A DNA stretch of 64,000 nucleotides, taken from NCBI GenBank assembly GCA_951799405.1, contig OX637352.1, positions 10,302,820 through 10,366,819 of the forward strand, given 5' to 3'. The notes below the pieces were generated by a model. The model did no database searches. It saw nothing but the letters and a program-made list of their open reading frames with translations, and was not told the origin of the DNA. This stretch comes from Agapetus fuscipes. Its lineage: Eukaryota; Arthropoda; Insecta; Trichoptera; Glossosomatidae. Positions 52,835 through 62,536 of this stretch are shown piece after piece. A program made the position numbers and the translations under genes. The first letter of the stretch is position 1, and every line of letters starts with the position of its first letter.

Positions 52835-53261
52835 AATAAGAGTTTTAGGCTTACACGGCCGGCTGATGATGCTGGAGTGATGTTTTCCGGGATCTGTTGC
52901 CGTGGTCTATGGGAGCTGGAGCTTCCGGACGTTTCGCCCATTTCTACGATGGGCTTCTTCAGCTTGATGTATGATGATGAAGATGAACATGGTCATCACA
53001 GTTCTCATCAAGATCATCATACATCACGCTGAAGAAGCCCATCATAGAAATAGGCGATACGTCCGGAAGCTCCAGCTCCCATAGACCACGGCAACAGATC
53101 CCGGAAAACATCACTCCAGCAATTGATAATTTGACACAAAAATCACTTTATTCAGGCTATGTAGCCGTGGTCTGGTTGATTCTTTCCGGACAGAACGGCT
53201 ACATAGCCCGAATAAAGTGATTGTTGTGTTAACAAGAACCGGCCGTGAAAGCTTCAATGTA
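52835..53261. mobile_element. PLE-type double foldback with hammerhead motifs
   Basis: First part (52845-53117) is a long inverted repeat with arms ACGGCCGGCTGATGATGCTG..., GTTGCCGTGGTCTATGGGAG. Second part (53134-53232) is a smaller inverted repeat with CACTTTATTCAGGCTATGTA arms, followed by the terminus ACCGGCCGTGAAAGCTTC. The 14 bp CAATTGATAATTTG occurs at 53120 and 53262, and a near copy GAATTAATAATTTG at 52821, so either the smaller part or the whole is a duplicated-target insertion. Non-coding. Confidence 0.65.
52929..52962 (-). ncRNA. Hammerhead-like core in PLE foldback
   Basis: Reverse strand: CUGAAGA, extra A, stem II GCCCAU/AUGGGC (6 perfect pairs), GAAA, then the self-complementary ACGU. 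Stem I cannot be closed with the immediate flank. In the other arm (53029-53060, forward strand) GAAA has become GAUA, so only one arm keeps the core. Confidence 0.55.
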
Positions 53262-53275
53262 CAATTGATAATTTG

Positions 53276-53640
53276 TTGTAATTTTTGTATTAACATGTTG
53301 ATTTCAAAACCCTACCCCAAATACTCTAGTATTTTTTGTATAGAATTGTATACATTGTATAAAGCTGCGTGTATTTTGTATAGACGCCGGGACGAGACAG
53401 AATAAATAAGGCCTTTTGATTGTTTCCCGCCTTTGTTGTTTTGCAGAGAGATCCCGCAGAGGGAAATGACTCCATGTTTAAATTTAACGGGCCGAGGTTC
53501 CCATAGAAAATAATGAATCGAGCGCGCGCTTTATTTGTCCATTTGCGGCTTCATTTGATCCTAAAAAAATAGCTTTGGAAAAAAAAACATTACGTATTTT
53601 TATCCTAAAGTTTTAATGTTGTAACGGATGTGTAATTGTG
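53276..53640. other. Unrecognised sequence
   Basis: No gene or element recognised. Confidence 0.4.
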
Positions 53641-53644
53641 TAAC

Positions 53645-54130
53645 TAAATCTAAATCTAAGCTGCAAAGATATGTATCATTTGAGATTCATATTAAATGCA
53701 TTCCCACAAGCAGACATGCATAATTTCGCGCTTACACATGCTGCATGTGGACCTACAATATATAAACCCCAATCTCAAATGAACATAAGCCCTGCAACTC
53801 TTCCGACCTTCCCTGAAGCAGGGGTGACATTGGCAAAGTGAACCATTTTTTACAGTATGGGTGGTCAGCCGCATACCAACCTATCAGTCAAGGAGTCCGT
53901 TGCTATTCCGCTAGGGGTGGCCAGAGCCTCTGCAGAGCTGCCTCCAATTCTCCCCATCCTTACATATACCTACCTCTTTCAATTCATTCATGTCCATCAC
54001 CTTTTTCATGCATTTTCTTATTTTACGCTCACTTTGTATTCTCCTCAATCTGATCACTCCATACTTTTCTCGGTCGTCCCTTACCTCTTTTTCCTTTCCT
54101 ACTTCTCATCACAATTCTTCAGTGTATTTG
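53645..54130 (-). mobile_element. LINE-X 3' end: ORF end directly joined to 3'UTR
   Basis: Tail complement CTAAATCTAAATCTAAGC at the left, 3'UTR to about 53893, then immediately the complement of the ORF end (CTAGGGGTGGCCAGAGCCTC encodes RGSGHP-stop) and about 230 bp of coding remnant. Shortest stop-to-UTR distance and the clearest proof of the ORF-UTR link. Confidence 0.9.
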
Positions 54131-54147
54131 TGTGTTTTTACTTGTGT

Positions 54148-54230
54148 GAGTCCGGTCGAAAGCTCAGTTCGTAGAGGGCTTGTATGCCATGCCGAGACCT
54201 CGGATTCGAATCCCACCGCAGGAGTAAGCT
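54148..54230 (+). mobile_element. SINE-A head fragment
   Basis: GAGTCCGGTCGAAAGCTCAG, GGATTCGAATCCCACCGCAG. Body missing. Followed by a short LINE-X tail trace to about 54290. Confidence 0.7.
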
Positions 54231-54424
54231 TGTGGGCAAGCATAAAATATAAGCCTTAAATGTCAATATAACTTTGAAACTCAGATTAAATATGTATTTT
54301 TAAAAATAAATCCCATAGATAAAACATACATAAGTATGAACATTAAAAATACATGGATTATAAAGTTTAATTTTTAAAATGTTATTTTTTTTAATTATTT
54401 ATTTTTTTAATTTTTGTTAATTAT

Positions 54425-54668
54425 TTTAAAAATTGGTATGAGGCTGACCACCCATACTGTAAAAAATGGTTCACTTTGCCAATGTCACCCATGTTTCAGG
54501 GAAGGTCGGCAAAAGTTGTGGGGCTTATGTTCATTTGAGGTTTGGATTTTATTTGTAAGTACACATTCAGCATTTGTAAGCGCGAACTACACTTGTTGGT
54601 TTGTGGGCATACATCTGAGAGCTTTGAATGAATATATCCTTGCAACTTAGATTATAGATAGATAGATT
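54425..54668 (+). mobile_element. LINE-X 3'UTR copy
   Basis: Starts AAAATTGGTATGAGGCTGAC, ends AACTTAGATTATAGATAGAT. A 5' truncation at GGTTGGTATG. Confidence 0.85.
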
Positions 54669-55210
54669 ATAGATTTTTAAAAAAGCAGCCCAAATTTCGT
54701 TGCCAAATCGTAGCATGTATCTTTTCAGTTCAGCGTGTTAATTTTCAACTGCTACAAATAATTTAAACTGCGTTTAATAACATTAAAAGCTAAACAAACA
54801 GGGTTGTAGACTTTGTCGGGCCCAAAAAGTAGCAAATGGCTACATTGTATAACAAAAAGTGCTACTTTTTGTAACAGAAAGCTACTTTTTAGTGTTGAAT
54901 AGCTACTTTTTGCTGCACACACTGAACGTGTACAATGTTGCAAACAACTTTCGTCCTCCATTTAACTTTATTCAGTGCCAGCTAACATAAATTAATCACC
55001 GTTTTGTTGGAGGAAAGCTATTCGCCTATTGTACTTGTACAATGTAGCAATTGTATAAATTTTGTATTGAATTTATTTGTAAAGCATTTAAATTAATGTT
55101 ACCAAGTAAAATAAACTAAGGTTTAGAAAGTTTTAATGCAAAACAAAAACATTAGAAAACTACGCTTTTTAAAAAATAAAATTTTGAAGTATAAATTGAT
55201 TTTCAGTTCT
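54669..55210. other. Unrecognised sequence
   Basis: 54820-54920 has the word GCTACTTTTTG three times (54851, 54876, 54902). No gene recognised. Confidence 0.45.
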
Positions 55211-55214
55211 CAAA

Positions 55215-55440
55215 TTCCTTGACTTATAAGTTGGTATAAGGCAGACCACTCATGCTGTAAAAAAACTATTCACTTTCTGTTTAAGGAAAAGTCGGCAAAA
55301 GTGGCAGGGTGGAGGTTCGGATTTTAATTTGTAAGCACACATGCAGCATTAATTGTAAACGCAAACTTACATGTTGCTGTTTATAGGCATATGAGCATTA
55401 AATATGGATTTTAAATGTAAATATCGAGGGTTAACTGGAC
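55215..55440 (+). mobile_element. LINE-X 3'UTR copy, diverged
   Basis: TCCTTGACTTATAAGTTGGT, AAAGTCGGCAAAAGTGGCAG, a deleted TGTCACC block. Confidence 0.75.
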
Positions 55441-55579
55441 AAATATTGTATGCCCACTTTTTATCATTTTAAGAAAACTCAACATGAAAGTTATGTACCT
55501 AACTCTAATATAAGAGTCTAATATGCAGTTTTTAATTGATCATATTTCGGTTTGCATTGCGTTTGAACCAAATATATTT

Positions 55580-56210
55580 TCAAAAATCAAAGAGAATGTC
55601 ACGTTTTACAAAATGTATGGCGGTACACAATGGCATATTGTTACCGACTTTGATGTATGGAAGTGAAGCATGGACAGTGAACGATAGTGAAATGAGTAAA
55701 GTATGTACGGTGGAAATGAAGCATTTGAGAAGCATGACAGGAAAAACTCTAAGGGATAGAGTTAGGAATGAATGGGTAAAAAAAGAATGTAATTTGAAAG
55801 AGGATGTGAAAGTTAAGGTACAAAAGAATGTGATGGGATGGTTTGGGCATGTGGAAAGAATGAATGATGATAGACTGACAAAGTATGTATACAAAGAAAG
55901 TGTGAAAGGAAAAAGAGGAAAGGGACGACCGAGAAAAGTATGGAGTGATCAGATTGAGGAGGTTGTGAAAGAATGGGATATACAAAGTGAGCGTAAAAGA
56001 AGAAAATGCATGAAAAAGGAGATGGATTTGAATGAATTGAAAGAGGTATGTAAGGATAGGAAAAAATGGAGGCAACTCTGCAGAGGCTCTGGCCACCCCT
56101 AGCGGAATGGCGACAGAGTTACAGTATCATAACTAAATTTTATTAAAAAGTGGACTGATAATATATGTATGTCCGGTTGACCATCGATATACATACCTTT
56201 GTAACTTAGA
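55580..56210 (+). pseudogene. LINE-X ORF C-terminal part, best preserved
   Basis: Open through 56102. Blocks in order: GILLPTLMYGSEAWTVNDSE, EMKHLRSMTGKTLRDRVRNE, WFGHVERMNDDRLTKYVYKE, GRPRKVWSDQIEEV, CMKKEMDLNELKEVCKD and WRQLCRGSGHP-stop. The LPTLMYGSEAW and GHVERM blocks are typical of the region after the RT domain in arthropod non-LTR elements. RT and endonuclease are missing (5' truncation near 55580). The short 3'UTR has an internal deletion but ends TTTGTAACTTAGATTATG, like other LINE-X copies. Confidence 0.9.
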
Positions 56211-56534
56211 TTATGAATAAGTCGATTAAACATAAATCAAACTATGAAACCAGTAAACTAAAATCTGCCTTTCAATAAACTCTATTTCAGTATGTTTTGT
56301 AACATTTGTAAATTCAACACTGAAACAAAAAAGGGTTCTGTGCATTAATTTAAAAATCACCTGTGCGTGATTAACGACGCACGATTACAAATCGTGTTCA
56401 GAATTTTCGTTGCAAAACGTTGTACTGAGGCAAAAAGGTGGGACAAAAACTGTGAAAGCTTTGTAACGGATATGGGAGCCTTTGTGTGCGCAGATATTAT
56501 GTTGGTGAATGTGGCTAAGGTTGTGTTTTTGCAG

Positions 56535-56608
56535 CTTCCACGGCAAATCGGTCACAGGCACCTCAACCATCGACAAATTGGTCACACGGCAGTTTATCCA
56601 TACGACTG
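56535..56608 (+). repeat. Dispersed motif block related to the 59 bp array
   Basis: CACGGCAAATCGGTCACAGG, CATCGACAAATTGGTCACAC. Confidence 0.5.
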
Positions 56609-56612
56609 TCTT

Positions 56613-56855
56613 AAAGGTTGGTATGAGGCTGACCACCAATACTGTAAAAAGATGGTTCTCTTGGCAATGTCACCTCTATTTGAGGGAAGGTTGGCAAGAG
56701 TTGCAGGGATTATGTTCATTTGAGATTGGGTTTTTATATTGTAGGTCCACATGCAGCATATGTTAGCGAGAACTTATACATGTCTGCTTGTGGGAATGCG
56801 TTTAGTATGAATATTAAATTATATATACATATCTTTGCAGCTTAGATTTAGATTT
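56613..56855 (+). mobile_element. LINE-X 3'UTR copy
   Basis: Starts at AAAGGTTGGTATGAGGCTGA, tail GCAGCTTAGATTTAGATTTA. Another truncation at GGTTGGTATG. Confidence 0.85.
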
Positions 56856-56896
56856 AAGACTGTATCGGTTACATACAATATATTGACACTTTAAAG

Positions 56897-57400
56897 GTCT
56901 AATATAATCTAATCTAAGTTACAAAGATATGTAACATTTGGGATTCACATTAAATGCATTCTCACAAGCAGACACGTAAAATTTCGCGTTTACACATGCC
57001 GCATGTGGACTTCTTCTTCTTCTTCTTGTGCCACTTCTAACGAAGATCGGCGATCATCATAGCTATTTTGATTTTTGATGCTGCGGCTCGAAATAGGGAC
57101 TTGGTGCTTCTGCCGAACCACTGTCGCAGGTTCTTCAGCCACGATGTCCTTCGGCGTCCCTGAGATCTTCTCCCCTCAATCTTACCCTGAATGATAAGAT
57201 GAAGGAGACGGTACTTCTCATTTCTCATAATGTGACCGAAATACATTAGCTTTCTCTGCTTAATGGTAGGCAGGAGCTCCTTCAACATAAAAACCCCAAT
57301 GCAACTCTTGCCGAACTTGCCTGAAACAGGGGTGACATTGCCAACGTGAACCATTTTCTACAGCAAAATTGGTCAGCCGTTTGTCAACCGATAAGTTAAG
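56897..57400 (-). mobile_element. LINE-X 3'UTR interrupted by LINE-Y
   Basis: 56897-57008 (TAATCTAAGTTACAAAG to GCCGCATGTGGAC) and 57286-57400 (ATAAAAACCCCAATGC onward) are collinear, with about 7 bases lost at the junction. Confidence 0.85.
57009..57285 (-). pseudogene. LINE-Y ORF C-terminal fragment
   Basis: Reverse strand: MLKELLPTIKQRKLMYFGHI, MRNEKYRLLHLIIQGKIEGR, RSQGRRRTSWLKNLRQWFGR, AAASKIKIAMMIADL, then a GAA tail at 57010-57027. Very similar to the 24.8 kb copy but slightly longer at the 5' side. Confidence 0.85.
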
Positions 57401-57477
57401 GAGTAAAGTAAAAGTTAAAAGTAAAACTGAAAAGTGACATATTGAGCTGATACGGATTTCTCAGATAAATGCATTGT

Positions 57478-57796
57478 ATTTAGAATTGTTTGTGTATTAA
57501 CACTGTGAAAATTCATATTCAATATTATTTTATTTATTTAATTGAAGATTCAAATCAAAACACTGTTTTGTATTTTCACGATTAAAATCAATTTATTATT
57601 TAATTTACAAACGTTTTTGATAAAATATCATCGTCAGGTATACAAAAATTTAAATAATTGTAATTTAAATTTTTGTATACCTGACGATGATATTTTATCG
57701 AAAACGTTTGTAAATTAAATAATAAATTGATTTTAATCGTGAAAATACAAAACAGTATTTTGATTTGAATCTTCAATTAAATAAATAAAATAATAT
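57478..57796. mobile_element. PLE-type foldback with hammerhead motif
   Basis: Long inverted repeat 57521-57797 centred near 57659. The flanks carry TAAATGCATTGT (57466-57477) and TAAATGCATCGT (57797-57808), an 11 of 12 match expected for an aged target duplication. Non-coding. The 57490-57516 flank word is shared with 46.1 kb. Confidence 0.65.
57681..57709 (+). ncRNA. Hammerhead-like core in PLE foldback
   Basis: CUGACGA, extra U, stem II GAUA/UAUC with loop UUU, GAAA, then self-complementary AACGUU. A partial stem I can form between GUAUAC upstream and GUAAAU downstream. In the left arm (reverse strand, 57613-57637) the first core G of GAAA is A. Confidence 0.5.
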
Positions 57797-58069
57797 TAAA
57801 TGCATCGTTATTCTTTTTCTACGAAAGAAAACACCAAAGAAGTGGGAAAATCCTGAAGTTTTTCATGAGCACTTCCTTGTAATTAGTCCAGTTACTGTGA
57901 GAATTTCCAACCAATAAATGTTTAATCCATGGTTTCTTAAATCAGTCAATCAGCACCTAAATCACAAAAAACTACAATTAATTAAAACTACAGTAAATAC
58001 AAAATGTTTTTGGAGAACAAATTTTCTGTGAATGAACTCTCTGTGGGCGTATATATTATGTGGATGAAA

Positions 58070-58250
58070 TGTCGTTGACCAAAAAGTCATGCAGATGACC
58101 TATCGTGTGACTAAATTGTCCTTGGCCGATGTGTATGTTCCAAGTCATCTGTGGTCAAGTTGTCTGGGACCGTGAAGTTGTATGGACGAACTGTAGTGTG
58201 ACCAATTTCTGTGGACGAATTATCTTTGGCCAATTTATCGTGATATGCTT
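58070..58250 (-). repeat. Dispersed motif block related to the 59 bp array
   Basis: TGTGACTAAATTGTCCTTGG, TGTGGTCAAGTTGTCTGGGA, TGTGGACGAATTATCTTTGG. Shares TGTGACTAAATTGTCC exactly with 50733. Confidence 0.55.
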
Positions 58251-58600
58251 TTTGCACCCCGAAAGCTCCCTCCTCCCCAATTCCACCCTTTGAAGGCTCC
58301 CTTTAATAATATTTCCACCCTTTCTGGAGGAAATTTCAATTTAATAAACATCGTTAGTGTTCGGCTTGTTTTTCGATTGGTTTATTAGAGAGCTTTTGAG
58401 CTGGTGTACATCGATAGATTGTTATTGTTGAAGCAAGATTGACTTCGACAAGTTATTGATTGAAATATTTGTTGAATTGTGATATGAAGAAGCATTTTGT
58501 GTTGAGATTAATATTTTTATTATATAAACGATGCACGATTTTCAGATTTTTGTTCATTTGAGTTCAGCATTTTGTTTTTTATAGTGAAATGTTTTTTTAT
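58251..58600. other. Unrecognised sequence
   Basis: No gene or element recognised. Confidence 0.4.
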
Positions 58601-58604
58601 TGTT

Positions 58605-58705
58605 GGTATTCCTTGGCTTATAGGTGTGTATGAGTCCACTCAGACTGTAAAAAAAAGTACACATAGCCAATATCACCCCTGTTTGAAGGAAGGTCGGCAT
58701 TCGCT
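58605..58705 (+). mobile_element. LINE-X 3'UTR fragment
   Basis: ATTCCTTGGCTTATAGGTGT, AATATCACCCCTGTTTGAAG, AAGGTCGGCATTCG. Confidence 0.7.
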
Positions 58706-58741
58706 GGGATGATAAAGGAGTTAAGGCGTCTTATATCCTGC

Positions 58742-59036
58742 CGCCATTCCTCTAGGGGTGGCCGGTACCTCCACACAAGTACCTCCACTTGACTCTGTCC
58801 TTGCATACTTCTTTCATCTCATCTAATTTCATCACTCTTTTCATGCATGCTCTTCTCTTGTTTCCCATCTGTAAATTCCATTCATTCGCAATCTCATTAA
58901 TCTGATCAATCCATTCTTTTCTAGGTCTTCTCCTTCCCCGCTTACCTATAACATTCCCTTTATACACTCTTTTTGTCAGTCGGTCTTCATTCATCCTTTC
59001 AATATGTCCAAACCATCGCATCACACTTCGTCAGAG
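58742..59036 (-). pseudogene. LINE-X ORF C-terminal fragment, open for 90 codons
   Basis: Reverse strand: RWFGHIERMNEDRLTKRVYK, GKRGRRRPRKEWIDQINEIA, NEWNLQM, ACMKRVMKLDEMKEVCKDRV, KWRYLCGGTGHP-stop. No internal stop. 5' truncated at the GHIERM block; SINE-C sequence follows. Confidence 0.9.
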
Positions 59037-59039
59037 CTC

Positions 59040-59268
59040 GAATTTGCGTTATTGGCACTAACGCTGATTCGAATCTCACCACGTCATGTCCTATCGACAA
59101 TAGCTTCGACCCTTGTTTAACAGATGCCATTAAGTAGTTATTATTTGATAATTCATTAAAAATATTTTTAAAAAATACTTCATAATTGACAACGTTCATA
59201 CTCTCATGTCTGGCTAGGCTAAAAAGGTTGGTGAATTGAAATCCTCTTCACAAAAACATTTTAAAAAT
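59040..59268 (+). mobile_element. SINE-C copy, head damaged
   Basis: GCTGATTCGAATCTCACCAC (B box), TTCGACCCTTGTTTAACAG, TCATGTCTGGCTAGGC, TGAATTGAAATCCTCTTCAC. Confidence 0.7.
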
Positions 59269-61227
59269 GACGTAAGCCAGTCGAAAGTCCTTGAGGAGAT
59301 ATAAATGTTCAATTTGTCAAAACAAAACTCTTAATTTGTGGAAAAAAAGTAAAACTTTCTCATTATAGATTTTAGAATAAAGGTTTGAGATACCAATAAA
59401 ACTCTTTTAAGATCCCTTCAATATCTATTTATTACGAACCAACAAAGTAAATAACAAAGCTACTTGTTATTTTGATTCCCCCCAAAGCCATGGGGCGCTA
59501 TTGTGAGGGCTATCGGAATATTTTGTACGAAAGCCCGTAAATCGTGGGGTTTTGTTATGCAATTAGTGAGGTCAGAGCCCCGCAATACTGTTAGTAATAA
59601 ACCCTCTGAAGTATTTACTCATCAATTCTATAGGACACCCCGTGGAGAGGGTTGATAAAAGTGATATTCAAGACAAATAACTCAAGGCTGTGATAAGTTG
59701 ATATTGATATAAATGTATAGATTTATGCGTATGTGTGTTTTTGTGATTATCTGCCTAGGCGTGTTTACTAGCTGTGTATGTGTGTGTGTTTGACACTTTG
59801 CACTGTAGGTACTTCTCGTACTCTCTGGAAATATCCATTCTAGAAGCGTCTCGTTTGGTCAGGAATACGCAAAAATAGACTTCGGTCACATATAAATATA
59901 AACTGCGGTCCTGTGAAGCAGCAAGTCGTGCAGCCGATTCTAAATAAGTTACATAGTGAACCGTATTATGAAATCAACTTGTTAAAAAATAATTCATAGT
60001 GTGAAATAAATTGAAGTGCAATTTTATTTAAAGTGAACCCGAAACAAATAATAACAATATTATGTTAAACAGAAACAAGAAGTTGTTCCCTTGATATTTC
60101 TGTGATAACATTTAAAGCGCTCGAGAAAATAAATCAACTCGTGAAGAAAAGCTTTGTGTTTTATTTTTACAGTATTCAGTCAAATTTAACTCTTTTACCA
60201 CCGACTCGTAGTCCTTGTTTTGCCAGTATAGTGCACCAAATATGCCACAGTGTACGAGGTATTTATACCTTAATATCGAGAAGCACACTTATTAGACCTT
60301 TCTGGCAACACAGATGAACGGATTTTACTTAGGAGGGCAGAGTTCACCGAAACCAGCTACATATGCAAGAACAAAATAAGATTATAAAACAAAAAAGCTC
60401 TCATAAGACGCACTTATACATTCATATAGCGCCCTATAACACGGTATTGACGGTCAGGAATATTATACCTACCTACAGAACCGTGCTGATTAATTGTATA
60501 TAGTACCTATACCGCGCTCCACGGGAAATTTAGACGCGAGCTACGCCAAGACTGCATGGTTTCAATGGGAAAACAATACGTGTAATGTTTTTTGGTTTTA
60601 AATATATTTTTTTTTATTTTGTGGCTATATTTTTCAACTACTTTATTGCCTCATTTTAATTAAAAGGGAAGCCGATAGGAATCGAGTTGTTGGCACCCTT
60701 TGCCACTGGTACGTTCATCTTCTTCAATATTTTTCAGATTTTTTAAAAATTCATTCACACATCCTGTTGACGGAGCGATTCAAATTTTCAAATAGTATAG
60801 CATGTGTATATTTTTAGTAGGCACAATAGAAATACTTGCAATCCAAGATACCACTAATTGAAAGTACACTGTTGCTTGCTTTTAATTACTCCCCGAGCGC
60901 ACAGTTAGCTGCAACCAATCAGTGCCTGAGTATAAAACATTCTTATCACGTTTTTACTCGAGTTTAACGTTCACTACTTTTGCATTATAAACACATACGG
61001 TGATATTTTGAGAAATTTTAGTCGTCCGTTGAGCCCAAGCTTTGAAAAACTGATGATGCCTGGACTGGAAGTCTCATCACCACGGCCATTCTTACCTTCC
61101 GAATTTTGGTAATATGTGTATGAAGACTTATCAGTAGTTTACTTGCGGCCATCTTGGATTGACAGGTCTTCATACAAATACATCATTAGTTTGGCAAAGC
61201 GTGGAGTTACCGGGTGACTAAAATATC
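59269..61227. other. Long stretch without recognised repeats
   Basis: No recognised element or protein motif. Two promoter-like sites: TATAAATA at 59891-59898, and TATAAAA at 60931-60937 with CCAAT just upstream. A strong acceptor-like site (TTTTATTTTTACAG) ends near 60171. These fit the 5' part of a host transcript or an old LTR; neither can be shown. Confidence 0.35.
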
Positions 61228-61230
61228 TTA

Positions 61231-62075
61231 AGGTAGGGTTCCACCAAAATCGTGTGCAGCACAATTTGTTACGCACAATTTGTACAGAACTTGGAGAGTG
61301 CGCGCACTGCGCCATTTGAATGGAAGCGTCTGTGTCCACCAACAAAGCTGTGCGGAACTTGGGTTCGCGCACAGTGCAGCACATTTTGTTCGCAGCTCGC
61401 ACAACGCACACGGCGGGCTCGTACCAAAAATTGACAGATGTTTTTCAGGTTATGTCTCTCATAATTATGGTCGAAGTAAAAGTAAAATTTGAAAAATAAA
61501 CACGCTTTTTCACATATTTTTCGTTTTATTTGCTGCTTAATATTATGGCAATATATTTTATCCTTTTAATTATAGAATGATACAATGTCTACAAAACGTA
61601 CATTAATTAATTTCGTTGATGTGTTTGAACAGTTTTCGAGATATCTAAAAAAACCTTCTATATTTTTGTAAACTTATAATTTAGGTAATAAATAATTAAA
61701 ATCAATAAACATGCGTGATTATTTTCATTAATGTCACACTTTTACAAAGAAAATAAATACCAGGATTCATTTCCATTGCTTAAAAAATCGATAGTTTTAT
61801 CATGACTTCAATCCATTGTGCGCGCACAAATCAATGTTTTCGATCGAGAAGCGGAAGCAAAAAGTGAGTTCGCGAACACGAGTGCGGCACGTCGAGACAA
61901 GTCCACCGCTGGAGCAGTGCGCGTACACAAGTTCGCAGCTGTGCGCGAACTTTGCTAGAATGTTCACGCACAATTTGTTGCTGTTCGCTTGCGTGAGTCG
62001 ACCGGAACAAACATTTGTTTTGCACGCTGTGCCGCACTGTGCAGCACAGTGCGGCACACTGGTGGAATTTCACCT
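61231..62075. mobile_element. TIR-6, 845 bp TIR element with TTA target duplication
   Basis: Ends AGGTAGGGTTCCACC and the complement of AGGTGAAATTCCACC, flanked by TTA (61228-61230, 62076-62078). Arms of about 200 bp are GC-rich and full of GTGCGGCAC, TTCGCGCACA and GCACAATTTGT words in both orientations. The AT-rich middle has no transposase. TTA duplication points to PIF/Harbinger but the TIR sequence is not diagnostic. Confidence 0.65.
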
Positions 62076-62289
62076 TTAGAATAGCACCATAAGGGCCTGT
62101 TGCACCAACCTACAGTCCTACAATCAATATATATTTGATGGACACATAAAATTTGATTGCTTACTTCTTGTAAGGACCTCGGTTAAATATGAATATTTCT
62201 CGGAAGTGGGTAATAAAATCATGATATTTAACAGAAAAGATGATGTACATTAGCTGGTTTACGTAAATGCAACCTAATTCATGCTTGAT

Positions 62290-62532
62290 GATTTTGAATG
62301 AAGAAAGACTGACGAAGAAAGTATATATTCACTTTGCCAATGTCACCCCTGTTTCAGAGAAGGTCGGCAAGAGTTCATTTCAGATTGGGTTTTTATATTG
62401 TAGGTCCACATGCGGTATGTGTTAGCGCGAAATTATGCTTGTCTGCTTGTGGGCATGCATTTGATATTCGTTTTGAATGTTAATATAATATCTTTGCACC
62501 ATAAATTATAGATTATAGGTCGATTATAGAGT
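62290..62532 (+). mobile_element. LINE-X with internal deletion joining ORF to 3'UTR
   Basis: 62293-62325 reads NEERLTKKVY, a piece of the LINE-X ORF (compare NDDRLTKYVY). It is directly followed by TTCACTTTGCCAATGTCACC of the 3'UTR and then by the tail. The end of the ORF and the start of the UTR are missing. Confidence 0.75.
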
Positions 62533-62536
62533 AAAG

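Noticed and set aside
59891..59930. TATA box plus downstream AGTCGTG (DPE-like) as a core promoter
   Set aside because: Spacing does not allow both elements to serve one start site. Only the TATA-like site is mentioned, at low confidence.
61030..61080. Hammerhead-like word CTGATGATGCCTGG
   Set aside because: No GAAA block or pairing stem II follows at the right distance.
61816..62079. Cysteine-rich ORFs at 61.1-61.5 and 61.8-62.1 kb that could pass for small secreted proteins
   Set aside because: They come from the GTGCGGCAC-type arm repeats of TIR-6, appear on both strands and have no signal peptide.
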